In this document: positions 15,158 through 23,178 of the stretch, piece after piece
How the letters are laid out: every line of letters begins with the position of its first letter
Position numbering within the stretch: position 1 is the first letter of the stretch
Source: an uncultured Clostridium sp.
GTDB lineage: Bacteria > Bacillota > Clostridia > TANB77 > CAG-508
Length of the DNA: 64,000 nucleotides
Direction of reading: 5' to 3'
NCBI GenBank assembly: GCA_947244325.1
Contig: CAMXJY010000009.1
Coordinates: 1 to 64,000, forward strand
Position numbers and translations under genes: made by a program
The notes under the pieces: generated by a model
Seen by the model: the letters and a program-made list of their open reading frames with translations, nothing else
Databases searched by the model: none
Told to the model about the DNA's origin: nothing

Positions 15158-15781
15158 TTGAAAGTTTTATTAATCAATGGAAGCTCAAAAGAAGGGTGCA
15201 CATACACAGCTTTAAGTAAAATAGCAGAAAGTTTAAATGAAGAAAATGTAGAGACGGAAATTATAGATTTAGGAGCAAATCCTGTAAGAGATTGCATAGG
15301 TTGTGGTACTTGTGCAAAAGAAGGAAAAAGAAGATGTGTATTTAATGATGATATAGTAAATACAATAATTGAAAAAGCAGAAGAAAGTGATGGATTTGTA
15401 TTTGGAACACCAGTATATTATGCACATCCAACAGGAAGAATTTTATCAGTATTAGACAGAGTTTTTTATGCAGGAAAAAAATCTTTTGAGTTCAAACCAG
15501 GGGCAAGTATTGCTAGTGCAAGAAGAGCAGGAACAACTGCATCATTTGATGTTTTAAACAAATATTTTACAATTAGCCAAATGCCAGTAGTTTCTTCTAC
15601 ATATTGGAATAATGTACATGGAAATACTCCTGAAGAAGTAAAACAAGATTTAGAAGGAATGCAAACAATGTATAATTTAGGTAAAAATATGGCGTGGATG
15701 TTAAAATGTATTGAATTAGGTAAAAAGAATAATATTTTGCCACCACAGAATCAAGTTACAAAAACAAGTTTTATAAGATAA
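15158..15781 (+). CDS. Flavodoxin-fold NAD(P)H-dependent FMN reductase
   Basis: A 207-residue member of the NADPH-dependent FMN reductase/iron-sulfur flavoprotein group. The N-terminal 'LLINGSSKEGCTYTAL' is an FMN phosphate loop, followed by 'CIGCGTC...RRC'. This compact cysteine cluster resembles the [4Fe-4S] site of Isf-type flavoproteins. 'GTPVYYAHPTG' follows near residue 80. It begins with TTG at 15158, seven bases after AGAGGAGG. Probable role: electron transfer or quinone/oxidant reduction in the cytoplasm; the physiological substrate is unknown. Confidence 0.85.
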   Translation: MKVLLINGSSKEGCTYTALSKIAESLNEENVETEIIDLGANPVRDCIGCGTCAKEGKRRCVFNDDIVNTIIEKAEESDGFVFGTPVYYAHPTGRILSVLDRVFYAGKKSFEFKPGASIASARRAGTTASFDVLNKYFTISQMPVVSSTYWNNVHGNTPEEVKQDLEGMQTMYNLGKNMAWMLKCIELGKKNNILPPQNQVTKTSFIR

Positions 15782-15791
15782 TAATTAATGT

Positions 15792-15897
15792 AAAAAAATT
15801 CTCCTACTAGGAGAATTTTTTTTACAAGATAATTATGGTGAACTTTAGATTTTCTTAAAATTTGCGTTTATTAGAAAACATTAAGCTCGCTTTTTTA
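15792..15897 (+). terminator. Terminator hairpin and modular repeat copy
   Basis: A perfect 14-base stem (15792-15805 with 15809-15822, CTCCT/AGGAG core, 3-base loop) ends in a run of T and terminates the reductase gene. It is followed by ACAAGATAATTATGGTG and a second imperfect hairpin with loop CTTAAAATTTGCGTTTATTA. The same module order recurs at 33736-33835. Confidence 0.8.
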
Positions 15898-16140
15898 TTA
15901 TTTAGTAGTATATTCAATTATATCTTCAATTTTACAATCTAACATATAACATATTTTTGCAAGAACTTCTAAATCAAAACGAGTTGCTACACCTTTTCTA
16001 AGATTTTGTATTGTTTGAAATCGTATGTTAGCTTTGCTACTTAATTCATATGTTGTAATGTTTTTTTCTTCCATTAATTTATTCAAGTTGATTTGTATAC
16101 GTCCATAGTCTTTATATTCAAATAATTCTTTGTCTAACAT
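15898..16140 (-). CDS. Small XRE-family transcriptional regulator
   Basis: An 80-residue HTH_XRE protein related to the phage Cro/YozG group: 'TTYELSSKANIRFQTIQNL' is the helix-turn-helix, and an acidic C-terminus ('LDCKIEDIIEYTTK') is typical. On the minus strand, AAAGGAG (16151-16157) is one base from the ATG at 16149 but ten bases from the ATG at 16140, so 16140 is preferred. It is divergent from the large BspA-like gene. A 21-base palindrome lies between them, which makes autoregulation and control of the neighbour likely. Confidence 0.88.
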   Translation of the reverse strand: MLDKELFEYKDYGRIQINLNKLMEEKNITTYELSSKANIRFQTIQNLRKGVATRFDLEVLAKICYMLDCKIEDIIEYTTK

Positions 16141-16203
16141 AAAAATCATACTCCTTTAACTTTTAAAAAAATTCTATTACAAACAATACTTTATTTTAAT
16201 ATA

Positions 16204-16247
16204 TTGTAAAGTAGTACTTTACAAACAACCCTGTTTTGTATTATAAT
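16204..16247. promoter_or_regulatory. Divergent promoters sharing a palindromic operator
   Basis: TTGTAAAGTA-G-TACTTTACAA (16204-16224) is a perfect palindrome. Its right arm supplies TTACAA (16219-16224), the -35 of a plus-strand promoter with TATAAT at 16242-16247 (17-base spacer). Its left arm supplies TTTACA on the minus strand (16205-16210) with TATTGT 16 bases on. Related half sites (TTACAAACAATAC near 16178 and TTGTAAAAGT near 16260) flank it. Confidence 0.7.
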
Positions 16248-16319
16248 TATTTTACTAAATTGTAAAAGTTTTATACTTAAACAATTGGTATGTGCTCGTA
16301 AAATTTTAAGGAGGAGAAA

Positions 16320-19067
16320 ATGAAAGTAAAAAATAAAATACTAATATTAGCTATTGTACTAATATTAGGTTTATTATTTGTACAAACCAAAACATTAGCA
16401 AATGAAGAAATAAAGAATAATTCAGATTATGAATATTCTATAATGGGTGATAAAGTAAAACTTATAAAATACATTGGAAAAGCAGAAAATGTTGTAATAC
16501 CTAGTGAAATAGATGGACTTCCAGTAATAAGTATAGGAGAAGCCTTTAGATGGTGTTACACTGTAAAAAGTATAAAAATACCAAATACTATAACAAGTAT
16601 AGACGATTCAGCTTTTCAAAGTTGTAGTTTTGAAAGTGTAGAAATACCAAATAGTGTAACAAGTATAGGTAATAATGCTTTTTCTTGGTGTTATAGTTTA
16701 AGAATTGTAACAATACCAAATAGTGTAACTACAATAGGAGATTTCGCTTTTGAAGGTTGTTATTTAGATGAAATAAATGTATCAAGTAGTGTAACAAATA
16801 TAGGTAAAGCAGCTTTGTCAGGATGTTTTAACATAAATGTAGATAATAATAACAAAAATTATAGTAGTGAAAATGGAAGCTTGTATAATAAAGATAAAAC
16901 AATTCTTATTACTTATTCAAAAAATGGAGAATATATAGCTAATAGTGTACTAAAGATTGATAGTAATGCATTTTATGGAAATCCATATTTAACAGAGATA
17001 GAATTACCAGAAAATTTAACAAGCATAGATGATTTTGTTTTTGCGAATGTTGGTTTAGAAAGCATAACAATACCAAGTAAAGTAACTAGTATAGGAAAAT
17101 CAGCATTTAATAAAAATACTAATGTAAATGTAGTAGATGATAATAAAAATTATAGTAGTCAAGATGGAATTTTATATAATAAAGATAAATCAGAAATTAT
17201 GCATTATCCATATAATGATAAGAAAAATATAGTAATTCCAGATACTGTAACAGTTATTGGAGATTATACATTTGATGGATTTGATAAATTAGAAACTATA
17301 ACATTACCAAATAATTTAACAAAAATAGGGGACTATGCTTTTAATTATTGCTTTAAATTAAAAATAAAATCAATACCAGATACAGTAACAAGTATAGGTG
17401 ATTATAGTTTTAGAGATTGTGATAGTATTACAGATATAGCATTATCAAATACTTTAACTAAAATAGGAAATTATGCATTTAGTGGTTGTGATGGATTAGA
17501 AAGTATAGTAATACCAGAGAGTGTAGTGGAAATTGGAGAAAGTGCATTTGATGCTTGTAAAAAATTAGAAAGTGTAACAATCTTAGGAAAAATAACAAAT
17601 ATAAGTAATAAATTATTCGAGTATTGTTATAATTTAAAAAATATAGTACTTCCAGATAGTATAACATCTATAGGTGATGTAGCATTTAACGGTTGTTATA
17701 ATTTAAGTCAAATAACAATACCAAATAATGTAACTAATATAGGAAATATGGCATTTATGGGGTGCAGTAATTTAAAAGAAATAATAATTCCAGAAACAGT
17801 AACAAATATAGGGAAATATGCATTTAGTGGTTGCACAGGTATAGAAAATATAGTAATACCAAGTAATGTAAGAAAAATCGGATATCATGCATTTTCTAAT
17901 TGTACTGGTTTAAAAGAAATAGTAATTCCAGATGGAGTAAGCAATATAGAATATGGCACATTTATGAATTGCAAAAATTTGAAAAATATAACAATTTCAA
18001 GTGGAGTATCTAAAATAGATGAGACAGCATTTTGGGGAATAGATAATCCAACAATATATTGTTGTAGTGATACATTAGCCAATGATTTTGCAGAAATTTA
18101 TAAAATTAGACATGCTGTATTTGATAAAGAAGTAATAGTAGATTATAATAAAGATTTTAAATATCAAATAAATGGTGAAGAAGTTACTATATTAGAATGT
18201 TATAATCAAAATAGTGAGAAAATAACAATTCCAGAGAAAATTGAAGGATATCCAGTAACAAGAATAGGAGAAAAAGCTTTTGGAGGTTGTAGTAAATTAA
18301 AAAATATTACAATTTCAAGTGCAATCACAGATATAGGCGAAAATGCATTTACGAACACTGAAAATTTAACTATTTATGGATATGAAGGTTCAACAGCTCA
18401 AGATTATGCAAAAGAAAATAATATAAAATTTCAATTAGTTAATTCAGAAAAACCATCAGTAAAATCATATACAGTAATCTTTAAAGATTATGATGGAAAA
18501 GTATTAAAGACTCAAACTGTAGAACAAGGAAAAAGTGCAACAGCACCAAATGTTCCAGAAAGAGAAGGATATGAATTTATAGGTTGGAATAAATCATTTA
18601 ATAATGTGACATCTAATTTAGAAGTAACAGCAGAATATGAAATAGCAGAAATAAAAACACAAATAACAGAAGAATTTAAAATAGACGATAAGACAGCTAT
18701 ATCAGCTATATTAAATACTTCAGATGATATATTAAGAAAAGAAGAAATTGAAAAGATATATAAAGTAAGTGAATGGAAAATAAAAAATGAAGGGCGTTTA
18801 TCTACTGGGGATACATTTAAAGTAGGAGAAAAGGAATATACAATAGTTATATATGGAGATGTTAACGAAGATGGATATGTAAATAGTTCAGATGCTCTTT
18901 TAATAGAAAAATATGTAGTAAAAATTACATATACAGATTTAGATAATGTACAAAAAGTAGCAGCAGATGTAGATTCAATGGATAAAGAGATTAATAGTAC
19001 AGATTCTTTAAGAATAAAGAAATTTAAGGTAAAATTAGATTCAACAACAGTTGATATAAAAAAATAG
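16320..19067 (+). CDS. Secreted BspA-like leucine-rich-repeat protein with dockerin-like tail
   Basis: A 915-residue exported protein. A signal peptide covers about residues 1-28. From about residue 60 to 700 run many LRR_5 (BspA/TpLRR) repeats of about 23 residues ('IPNSVTSIGNNAFSWCYSL' type), used elsewhere for host or surface adhesion. A Listeria-type InlB B-repeat ('GYEFIGWNKSF') lies near 720-780. The end carries two EF-hand-like calcium loops (GDVNEDGYVNSSD near 846 and ADVDSMDKEINSTD) in dockerin type I arrangement, so it may dock to a cohesin scaffold. GGAGGAG precedes the ATG. Expression is probably controlled by the divergent XRE protein. Confidence 0.92.
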   Translation: MKVKNKILILAIVLILGLLFVQTKTLANEEIKNNSDYEYSIMGDKVKLIKYIGKAENVVIPSEIDGLPVISIGEAFRWCYTVKSIKIPNTITSIDDSAFQSCSFESVEIPNSVTSIGNNAFSWCYSLRIVTIPNSVTTIGDFAFEGCYLDEINVSSSVTNIGKAALSGCFNINVDNNNKNYSSENGSLYNKDKTILITYSKNGEYIANSVLKIDSNAFYGNPYLTEIELPENLTSIDDFVFANVGLESITIPSKVTSIGKSAFNKNTNVNVVDDNKNYSSQDGILYNKDKSEIMHYPYNDKKNIVIPDTVTVIGDYTFDGFDKLETITLPNNLTKIGDYAFNYCFKLKIKSIPDTVTSIGDYSFRDCDSITDIALSNTLTKIGNYAFSGCDGLESIVIPESVVEIGESAFDACKKLESVTILGKITNISNKLFEYCYNLKNIVLPDSITSIGDVAFNGCYNLSQITIPNNVTNIGNMAFMGCSNLKEIIIPETVTNIGKYAFSGCTGIENIVIPSNVRKIGYHAFSNCTGLKEIVIPDGVSNIEYGTFMNCKNLKNITISSGVSKIDETAFWGIDNPTIYCCSDTLANDFAEIYKIRHAVFDKEVIVDYNKDFKYQINGEEVTILECYNQNSEKITIPEKIEGYPVTRIGEKAFGGCSKLKNITISSAITDIGENAFTNTENLTIYGYEGSTAQDYAKENNIKFQLVNSEKPSVKSYTVIFKDYDGKVLKTQTVEQGKSATAPNVPEREGYEFIGWNKSFNNVTSNLEVTAEYEIAEIKTQITEEFKIDDKTAISAILNTSDDILRKEEIEKIYKVSEWKIKNEGRLSTGDTFKVGEKEYTIVIYGDVNEDGYVNSSDALLIEKYVVKITYTDLDNVQKVAADVDSMDKEINSTDSLRIKKFKVKLDSTTVDIKK

Positions 19068-19088
19068 CATTTTTCCTAATTAATCAAA

Positions 19089-19139
19089 AGGAACTATATT
19101 TGAAATTTAGATTATTTCAAAATATAGTTCCTATTTTTT
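19089..19139. terminator. Terminator between convergent genes
   Basis: AGGAACTATATTTGAAAT (19089-19106) pairs with ATTTCAAAATATAGTTCCT (19114-19132, one bulge), then ATTTTTTT. It terminates the BspA-like gene; the cotJC gene converges on it from the right. Confidence 0.85.
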
Positions 19140-19149
19140 TAAAATTAAA

Positions 19150-19779
19150 TTAATTATTACAACCACAAGAATTATTATTGTTATTATTATTTCCACCATT
19201 CATAAAATATTGGTTTCTTTGATATAGTTTTTCTTGAACTCCATTTAAAGCTTCACCAAATCTTTGGAAGTGAACGACTTCACGTTCTCTTAAATATCTT
19301 AAAACATCTACTACATCTTTATCATCTTTGCAAAGGTCTATTAATTTTTCATAAGTTGCACGAGCTTTTTGTTCAGCAGCTAAGTCTTCTGTTAAGTCAG
19401 CAACTGGATCCCCTTTAACAGCTAAACAAGCAGCATTGAATGGGAAACCAGCGGCAGCTTGAGGATAAACACCCCAACCATGATCTGTATAATAAGCACC
19501 CATTCCAGCGTTTTCTAATTCTTCAGGTGATGCACCATCTGTTAATTGATGAACTAAAGTACCAACCATTTCAAGGTGGGCAAGTTCTTCAGTTCCTATA
19601 TCATTTAATACAGCTTTAGATTTTTGATCAGGCATACCAAATCTTTGAGATAAATATCTAAGTGATGCAGCAAGTTCTCCATCAGGACCACCATATTGAG
19701 AAATAATAGTTTTAGCCATTTTTGGATTTCTGTGTTTTATATTAATTGGATATTGCAAGCTTTTTACATAGTAATACAT
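19150..19779 (-). CDS. cotJC: Spore coat protein CotJC (manganese-catalase-like)
   Basis: A 209-residue member of the CotJC/manganese catalase family, a ferritin-like four-helix protein placed in the inner spore coat. Metal-ligand-bearing segments include 'IGTEELAHLEM' (E-x2-H) and 'REREVVHFQRF'. The usual opening 'MYYYVKSLQYPI' marks the ATG at 19779; an extra nine codons upstream are spurious. AAAGGGGGG is its ribosome site. Its ATG overlaps the cotJB stop (TAATG), showing translational coupling. The Asn-rich, Cys-ending tail is unusual and resembles the Asn/Cys-rich start of CotJA. Confidence 0.95.
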   Translation of the reverse strand: MYYYVKSLQYPINIKHRNPKMAKTIISQYGGPDGELAASLRYLSQRFGMPDQKSKAVLNDIGTEELAHLEMVGTLVHQLTDGASPEELENAGMGAYYTDHGWGVYPQAAAGFPFNAACLAVKGDPVADLTEDLAAEQKARATYEKLIDLCKDDKDVVDVLRYLREREVVHFQRFGEALNGVQEKLYQRNQYFMNGGNNNNNNNSCGCNN

Positions 19780-20045
19780 TAATAAGCCCCCCTTTCCCAA
19801 GGCCAAGGTTCGTCAATCCAATCCCAAGTATCAGAAGTAAAATTAACTGTTAAAGGCCCATATAATTCTTGATATTTTTTTGTAAGTGAAACAACTTTTT
19901 CAGCATATTCATTATGCATGCAAATTGCTTTTGAATCTTCAGGGTGAGTATCTAAATACAATACTAAATCATTTACTGCAAAGTTTAATGACATTATTTC
20001 ATGCAATAAAGCATGTTTATTACCATTATCACAACAATTATTCAT
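19779..20045 (-). CDS. cotJB: Spore coat protein CotJB
   Basis: An 88-residue CotJB-family protein: 'LLHEIMSLNFAVNDLVLYLDTHP' region and the C-terminal 'YGPLT...DTWDWIDEPWPWE' are characteristic. It is needed with CotJA for incorporation of CotJC in the spore coat of Bacillus. It is the middle gene of the minus-strand cotJABC operon, two bases after cotJA, with its stop overlapping the cotJC start. Confidence 0.94.
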   Translation of the reverse strand: MNNCCDNGNKHALLHEIMSLNFAVNDLVLYLDTHPEDSKAICMHNEYAEKVVSLTKKYQELYGPLTVNFTSDTWDWIDEPWPWERGAY

Positions 20046-20047
20046 AT

Positions 20048-20350
20048 TTACATACCTCCATTCTTTAAATAATTAATAAAATCTATTGATTGACCAGGAT
20101 AGTAAGGACTTACAAGTTCAGGGAAAATAGTACCATTTTCAAGTCCTACTTCTGGTGTAAAAGTTTTATCCATTATTTGATTAGGTGTATAGGCATGACC
20201 ATATAAATAATTAGAAGGAAAAGGTTTATTAGTAGAAGAATTGCAAATATTAGCATATATATTAGAATTACAAGTATTTGTGTTTGAATTGCTATTACAA
20301 TTACATGAATTTTGCATACAACAATTTGGTTTACGGTTACAACAACGCAT
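20048..20350 (-). CDS. cotJA: Spore coat-associated protein CotJA
   Basis: A 100-residue CotJA homologue: the C-terminal half has the family core 'MDKTFTPEVGLENGTIFPEL' and 'VSPYYPGQS'. The N-terminal 45 residues are rich in Cys and Asn, a lineage-specific extension that could allow disulfide or zinc crosslinking. AAGGAGG precedes the ATG on the minus strand. As first gene of the operon it is preceded by a sporulation-type -10. The operon is direct evidence that the organism sporulates or descends from sporulators. Confidence 0.92.
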   Translation of the reverse strand: MRCCNRKPNCCMQNSCNCNSNSNTNTCNSNIYANICNSSTNKPFPSNYLYGHAYTPNQIMDKTFTPEVGLENGTIFPELVSPYYPGQSIDFINYLKNGGM

Positions 20351-20381
20351 AAAAAAATCCTCCTTTTTGGTTTATATAATA

Positions 20382-20389
20382 TATTGTAT
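20382..20389 (-). promoter_or_regulatory. SigE-like -10 element upstream of cotJA
   Basis: On the minus strand CATACAAT matches the mother-cell sigma-E -10 consensus, 32 bases before the cotJA start. A convincing sigma-E -35 was not found, so this is tentative. Confidence 0.4.
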
Positions 20390-20494
20390 GTAAACAATAA
20401 AAAAGTGTGAATTAGCATTTGTATATTTTACTTGAACTTTATGTGTCTAAAAAATGAAAAAAATAAGATAAAAGTGAATTTATAATGAAAAATA

Positions 20495-20523
20495 TTGTCC
20501 ATATATTTAGCATATGTTAGTAT
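20495..20523 (+). promoter_or_regulatory. Predicted promoter of toxin-antitoxin pair
   Basis: TTGTCC (20495-20500), 17 bases, TAGTAT (20518-20523), about 29 bases before the small gene. Confidence 0.4.
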
Positions 20524-20551
20524 AAGGAAAATTAATCAAGGAGGAAAAATT

Positions 20552-20749
20552 ATGAGTAGCATTGGAGAGAAAATGTCAATAGCAATAGAAATATTATCAA
20601 TGAAACTTTCTAAAGACATGTTTAACAAAGAAAAGGTAAATAAAATATTTAAAGAAAAGGAATTAGTTTATTCAGGAGATATAGAAACAATTGAAAAGGT
20701 AATAAATGTTTATGGAAAAGAGCTAAAGGAGGAAATGCAAAATGGATAA
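20552..20749 (+). CDS. Small protein upstream of zeta toxin, candidate antitoxin
   Basis: A 65-residue acidic/basic helical protein starting 'MSSIGEKMSIAIEIL'. I do not recognise the family. It is directly upstream of, and overlaps by eight bases, a zeta-toxin kinase gene. In epsilon-zeta and PezAT modules the small upstream gene encodes the antitoxin, so this is the likely role. It does not look like PezA (no helix-turn-helix) and is not clearly epsilon. GGAGGA precedes the ATG at 20552; earlier in-frame codons lie within the predicted promoter. Confidence 0.65.
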   Translation: MSSIGEKMSIAIEILSMKLSKDMFNKEKVNKIFKEKELVYSGDIETIEKVINVYGKELKEEMQNG

Positions 20750-21710
20750 TATTACAATGGAACAAAGAGAAAAATCAATAGTTGAGAGATTAGATGAAAT
20801 AACATCAAAAATAACATCAGTAGAAGATTGGGAAAATTATATAAGTAAGTATCAACAACCATTTTGTCAGATTCTTGCAGGACTTGAGACAGAAAAGAAT
20901 AGTAGCAAAATAGAAACAAATCAAAAACCTATAGCTGTAATATTTGGAGGACAACCAGGAGCTGGAAAAACAGCACTTATACCAAAATATAAACAAATAT
21001 TAAAAGAAAAATATAATATTGATGCTGTAGTAAATAATGCGGATTTTTATAGATTTTGTGTTCCAGGAACTTATAGAGTAGCAACAGATTTTCCAGAAAG
21101 TGCGTCAATATTAACAGATCCAGTTGTAAAAAGTATGAGAAAAAATTTAGTTGAAGAATCAATAAAACAAAGACAAAGTATTATAATTGAAAATACATTA
21201 GGAGATACGCTTACAGTTGATAAAATGAGAGAAGGTAATGTTCATGATATTTGGATTGCTTTAATGGCCGTTCCAAGAGAGGAATCGTTATTATCAGATT
21301 TTGAAAGATATATTAAAATGAAAGAAGTATCTGATGTTGCAAGATTAGTAAGTATTGATGCACATGATAAAAGATACAATGCTCTTGACAAAATTGCAGT
21401 TAAGTTAGAAAATGAAAATGTAAGAATGCTAGTACATTCAAGAGGAGAAACAGAAAATAGTTTACCAGTTCTTGAATATGATAGTTTTAATAAACAAAAT
21501 AGAAGATATGCAAATGTGATTGATGCAATGAATTCAGTAAGAAATAGAAGTTTTAAAGAAAATGTATCAGGATATTCAGAAAGATTAAAAAATATTAGAG
21601 AAAAAATGGAATTCTTCGGTATGACAGAAGACGAAGAAATTGAATTAAAACAGTTAGAAGAAATTATTGGAAAATCTATAGCAAAAGAAAAAGAAGGAGA
21701 GGTAAAGTAA
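20742..21710 (+). CDS. Zeta toxin family kinase
   Basis: A 322-residue zeta/PezT-type P-loop kinase; such toxins phosphorylate UDP-N-acetylglucosamine and block wall synthesis. A Walker A 'GGQPGAGKT' begins near residue 69. 'NADFYRF' (with the Asp used for substrate in this family) and 'IIENTLGD' follow. The C-terminal third is a charged helical extension. The start overlaps the upstream 65-residue gene by eight bases, which implies translational coupling. The following PHP gene begins one base after the stop, so it may be co-transcribed. Confidence 0.85.
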   Translation: MDNITMEQREKSIVERLDEITSKITSVEDWENYISKYQQPFCQILAGLETEKNSSKIETNQKPIAVIFGGQPGAGKTALIPKYKQILKEKYNIDAVVNNADFYRFCVPGTYRVATDFPESASILTDPVVKSMRKNLVEESIKQRQSIIIENTLGDTLTVDKMREGNVHDIWIALMAVPREESLLSDFERYIKMKEVSDVARLVSIDAHDKRYNALDKIAVKLENENVRMLVHSRGETENSLPVLEYDSFNKQNRRYANVIDAMNSVRNRSFKENVSGYSERLKNIREKMEFFGMTEDEEIELKQLEEIIGKSIAKEKEGEVK

Positions 21711-21711
21711 A

Positions 21712-22599
21712 ATGATTGATTTACACATACATACTACTTATTCAGATGGAACGAAAAGTGTTAAGGAAATATTAAAACAAGCAGAGGAATTAAAATTAGA
21801 TTATATATCTATTACAGATCATGATAAATGTGATGCATATGAAGAATTAAAAAATGTTAATATTAGCGAATATTATTCAGGAAAAATTATAAAAGGAATA
21901 GAAATAAAATGTTTTTATAAAGGAAGCACTATAGAAGTTTTAGGATATGGTTATGATTACGATAAAATGAGAGCATGGGTAGATAAATTTTATGCAGATA
22001 AAGATAGAAAAATTATAGAAAAAAAATATTTTAATAAATTATATGATGTATGTGAAAAATTAGATTTAACTATGGCAAAAAGAGAAGATATAGTATGGAA
22101 TCCAGAAAATGATTGGGGAGGAAAAACTATATATGATGAAATAAAAAAACATCCAGAAAATCAAGCTAAACTTCCAGAAGATTTATGGAATAATGGTGTT
22201 CAAACATTTTCAAAAAAATATTACTGTAATAAAGAAACTATTTGGTATTTAGATAAGTCAGAAGATTTTCCAAGTGTTAAAGAAGCAGTTGACGCAATAA
22301 AAAATGCTGATGGTCTTGTTTTTTTACCACATATATTTATTTATAAATGGATGAAAAACATCGAAGACGAATTAGACGAACTTGTGGAAAACTATAATAT
22401 TGATGGAATAGAATGTTATCATAGTGATTTTTCACAAGAAAATATAAATTACTTAAATGAGTATTGTGACAAAAATAATTTCTTTAAAAGCGGTGGAAGT
22501 GATTATCATGGAGGAAATAAACCACATATTAGTTTAGCAAGTGGAAGAGGAAACTTAAAAATTCCTACAGATATAATATCTAATTGGTATAATAAATAA
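21712..22599 (+). CDS. PHP-domain phosphoesterase (paralog 1)
   Basis: A 295-residue PHP (polymerase and histidinol phosphatase) protein, probably a metal-dependent phosphatase or phosphodiesterase acting on small molecules. 'DLHIHTTYSDG' at residue 3 and 'SITDHD' near residue 39 are metal-binding motifs 1 and 2. 'HIFIYKW' and 'SGGSDYHG' near the C-terminus are the later metal-ligand motifs. Ribosome site GAGAGG precedes the ATG. It is paralogous along its whole length to the gene at 46335-47204. Confidence 0.87.
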   Translation: MIDLHIHTTYSDGTKSVKEILKQAEELKLDYISITDHDKCDAYEELKNVNISEYYSGKIIKGIEIKCFYKGSTIEVLGYGYDYDKMRAWVDKFYADKDRKIIEKKYFNKLYDVCEKLDLTMAKREDIVWNPENDWGGKTIYDEIKKHPENQAKLPEDLWNNGVQTFSKKYYCNKETIWYLDKSEDFPSVKEAVDAIKNADGLVFLPHIFIYKWMKNIEDELDELVENYNIDGIECYHSDFSQENINYLNEYCDKNNFFKSGGSDYHGGNKPHISLASGRGNLKIPTDIISNWYNK

Positions 22600-22606
22600 G
22601 AAAATT

Positions 22607-22664
22607 AGAATAAAATGCTAGTGTGTAGCAATTTGCGATGTGCAAAAAATCTTTATTCTTTTTT
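22607..22664 (+). terminator. Terminator-like hairpin with conserved long loop
   Basis: AGAATAAA pairs with TTTATTCT across a long loop, then TTTTTT. The loop GTAGCAATTTGCGATGTGCA resembles the loop of the hairpin at 53619-53667, suggesting a shared mobile or regulatory element. Confidence 0.6.
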
Positions 22665-22758
22665 CATAAAATAATTTACCAAAAATTGTTGATTTTTATA
22701 ATTAGTTATGTTAAACTATAATAGTTAATAAACAGAAGAGATTTGGAGGTCTATATAG

Positions 22759-23007
22759 ATGGAAATAGTAAAATATATAGTAATGGGAATATATGCAATA
22801 GTATGCTTAGCTTTAATAGTTTTAATAACAAAACAATCTAAAGATGATGGTGGGGCATCAGGAACTATAGTTGGAGCTTCTGCTAATAATTTTTATGAAA
22901 AAAATAAAGGAAAAACAACAGAAGGAAAAATGAAAAGAGCAACAATAGCTTTAATGGTAGTATTTGTTGTTTTAACACTTGCACTTGGAATTATATATGT
23001 TATGTAA
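22759..23007 (+). CDS. secG: Preprotein translocase subunit SecG
   Basis: An 82-residue SecG with two membrane helices (about 5-24 and 62-81) joined by a Gly/Ser/Lys cytoplasmic loop ('DDGGASGTIVGASANNF'). It assists SecYE-SecA protein export. TTGGAGG precedes the ATG. The pairing secG-rnr is typical of Firmicutes. A strong terminator follows, so rnr probably has its own promoter or depends on read-through. Confidence 0.93.
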   Translation: MEIVKYIVMGIYAIVCLALIVLITKQSKDDGGASGTIVGASANNFYEKNKGKTTEGKMKRATIALMVVFVVLTLALGIIYVM

Positions 23008-23051
23008 TTTTATTGAAAAAAATAGCAAGATATAACTTTAAATAAAAATTA

Positions 23052-23080
23052 GGGGCAGTATTATACTGCCCTTTTTGTTT
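23052..23080 (+). terminator. Terminator of secG
   Basis: GGGCAGTA-TTA-TACTGCCC followed by TTTTT: the stem has unusually high GC content for this region. Confidence 0.9.
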
Positions 23081-23178
23081 ATACGTGGTTATGTTTTTAT
23101 AATAAAACAAAATATAGTATTGAATAGAAAATAGATTATATATTAAAATATCAGTATAATAAAATCGAAAGGAAAAAT

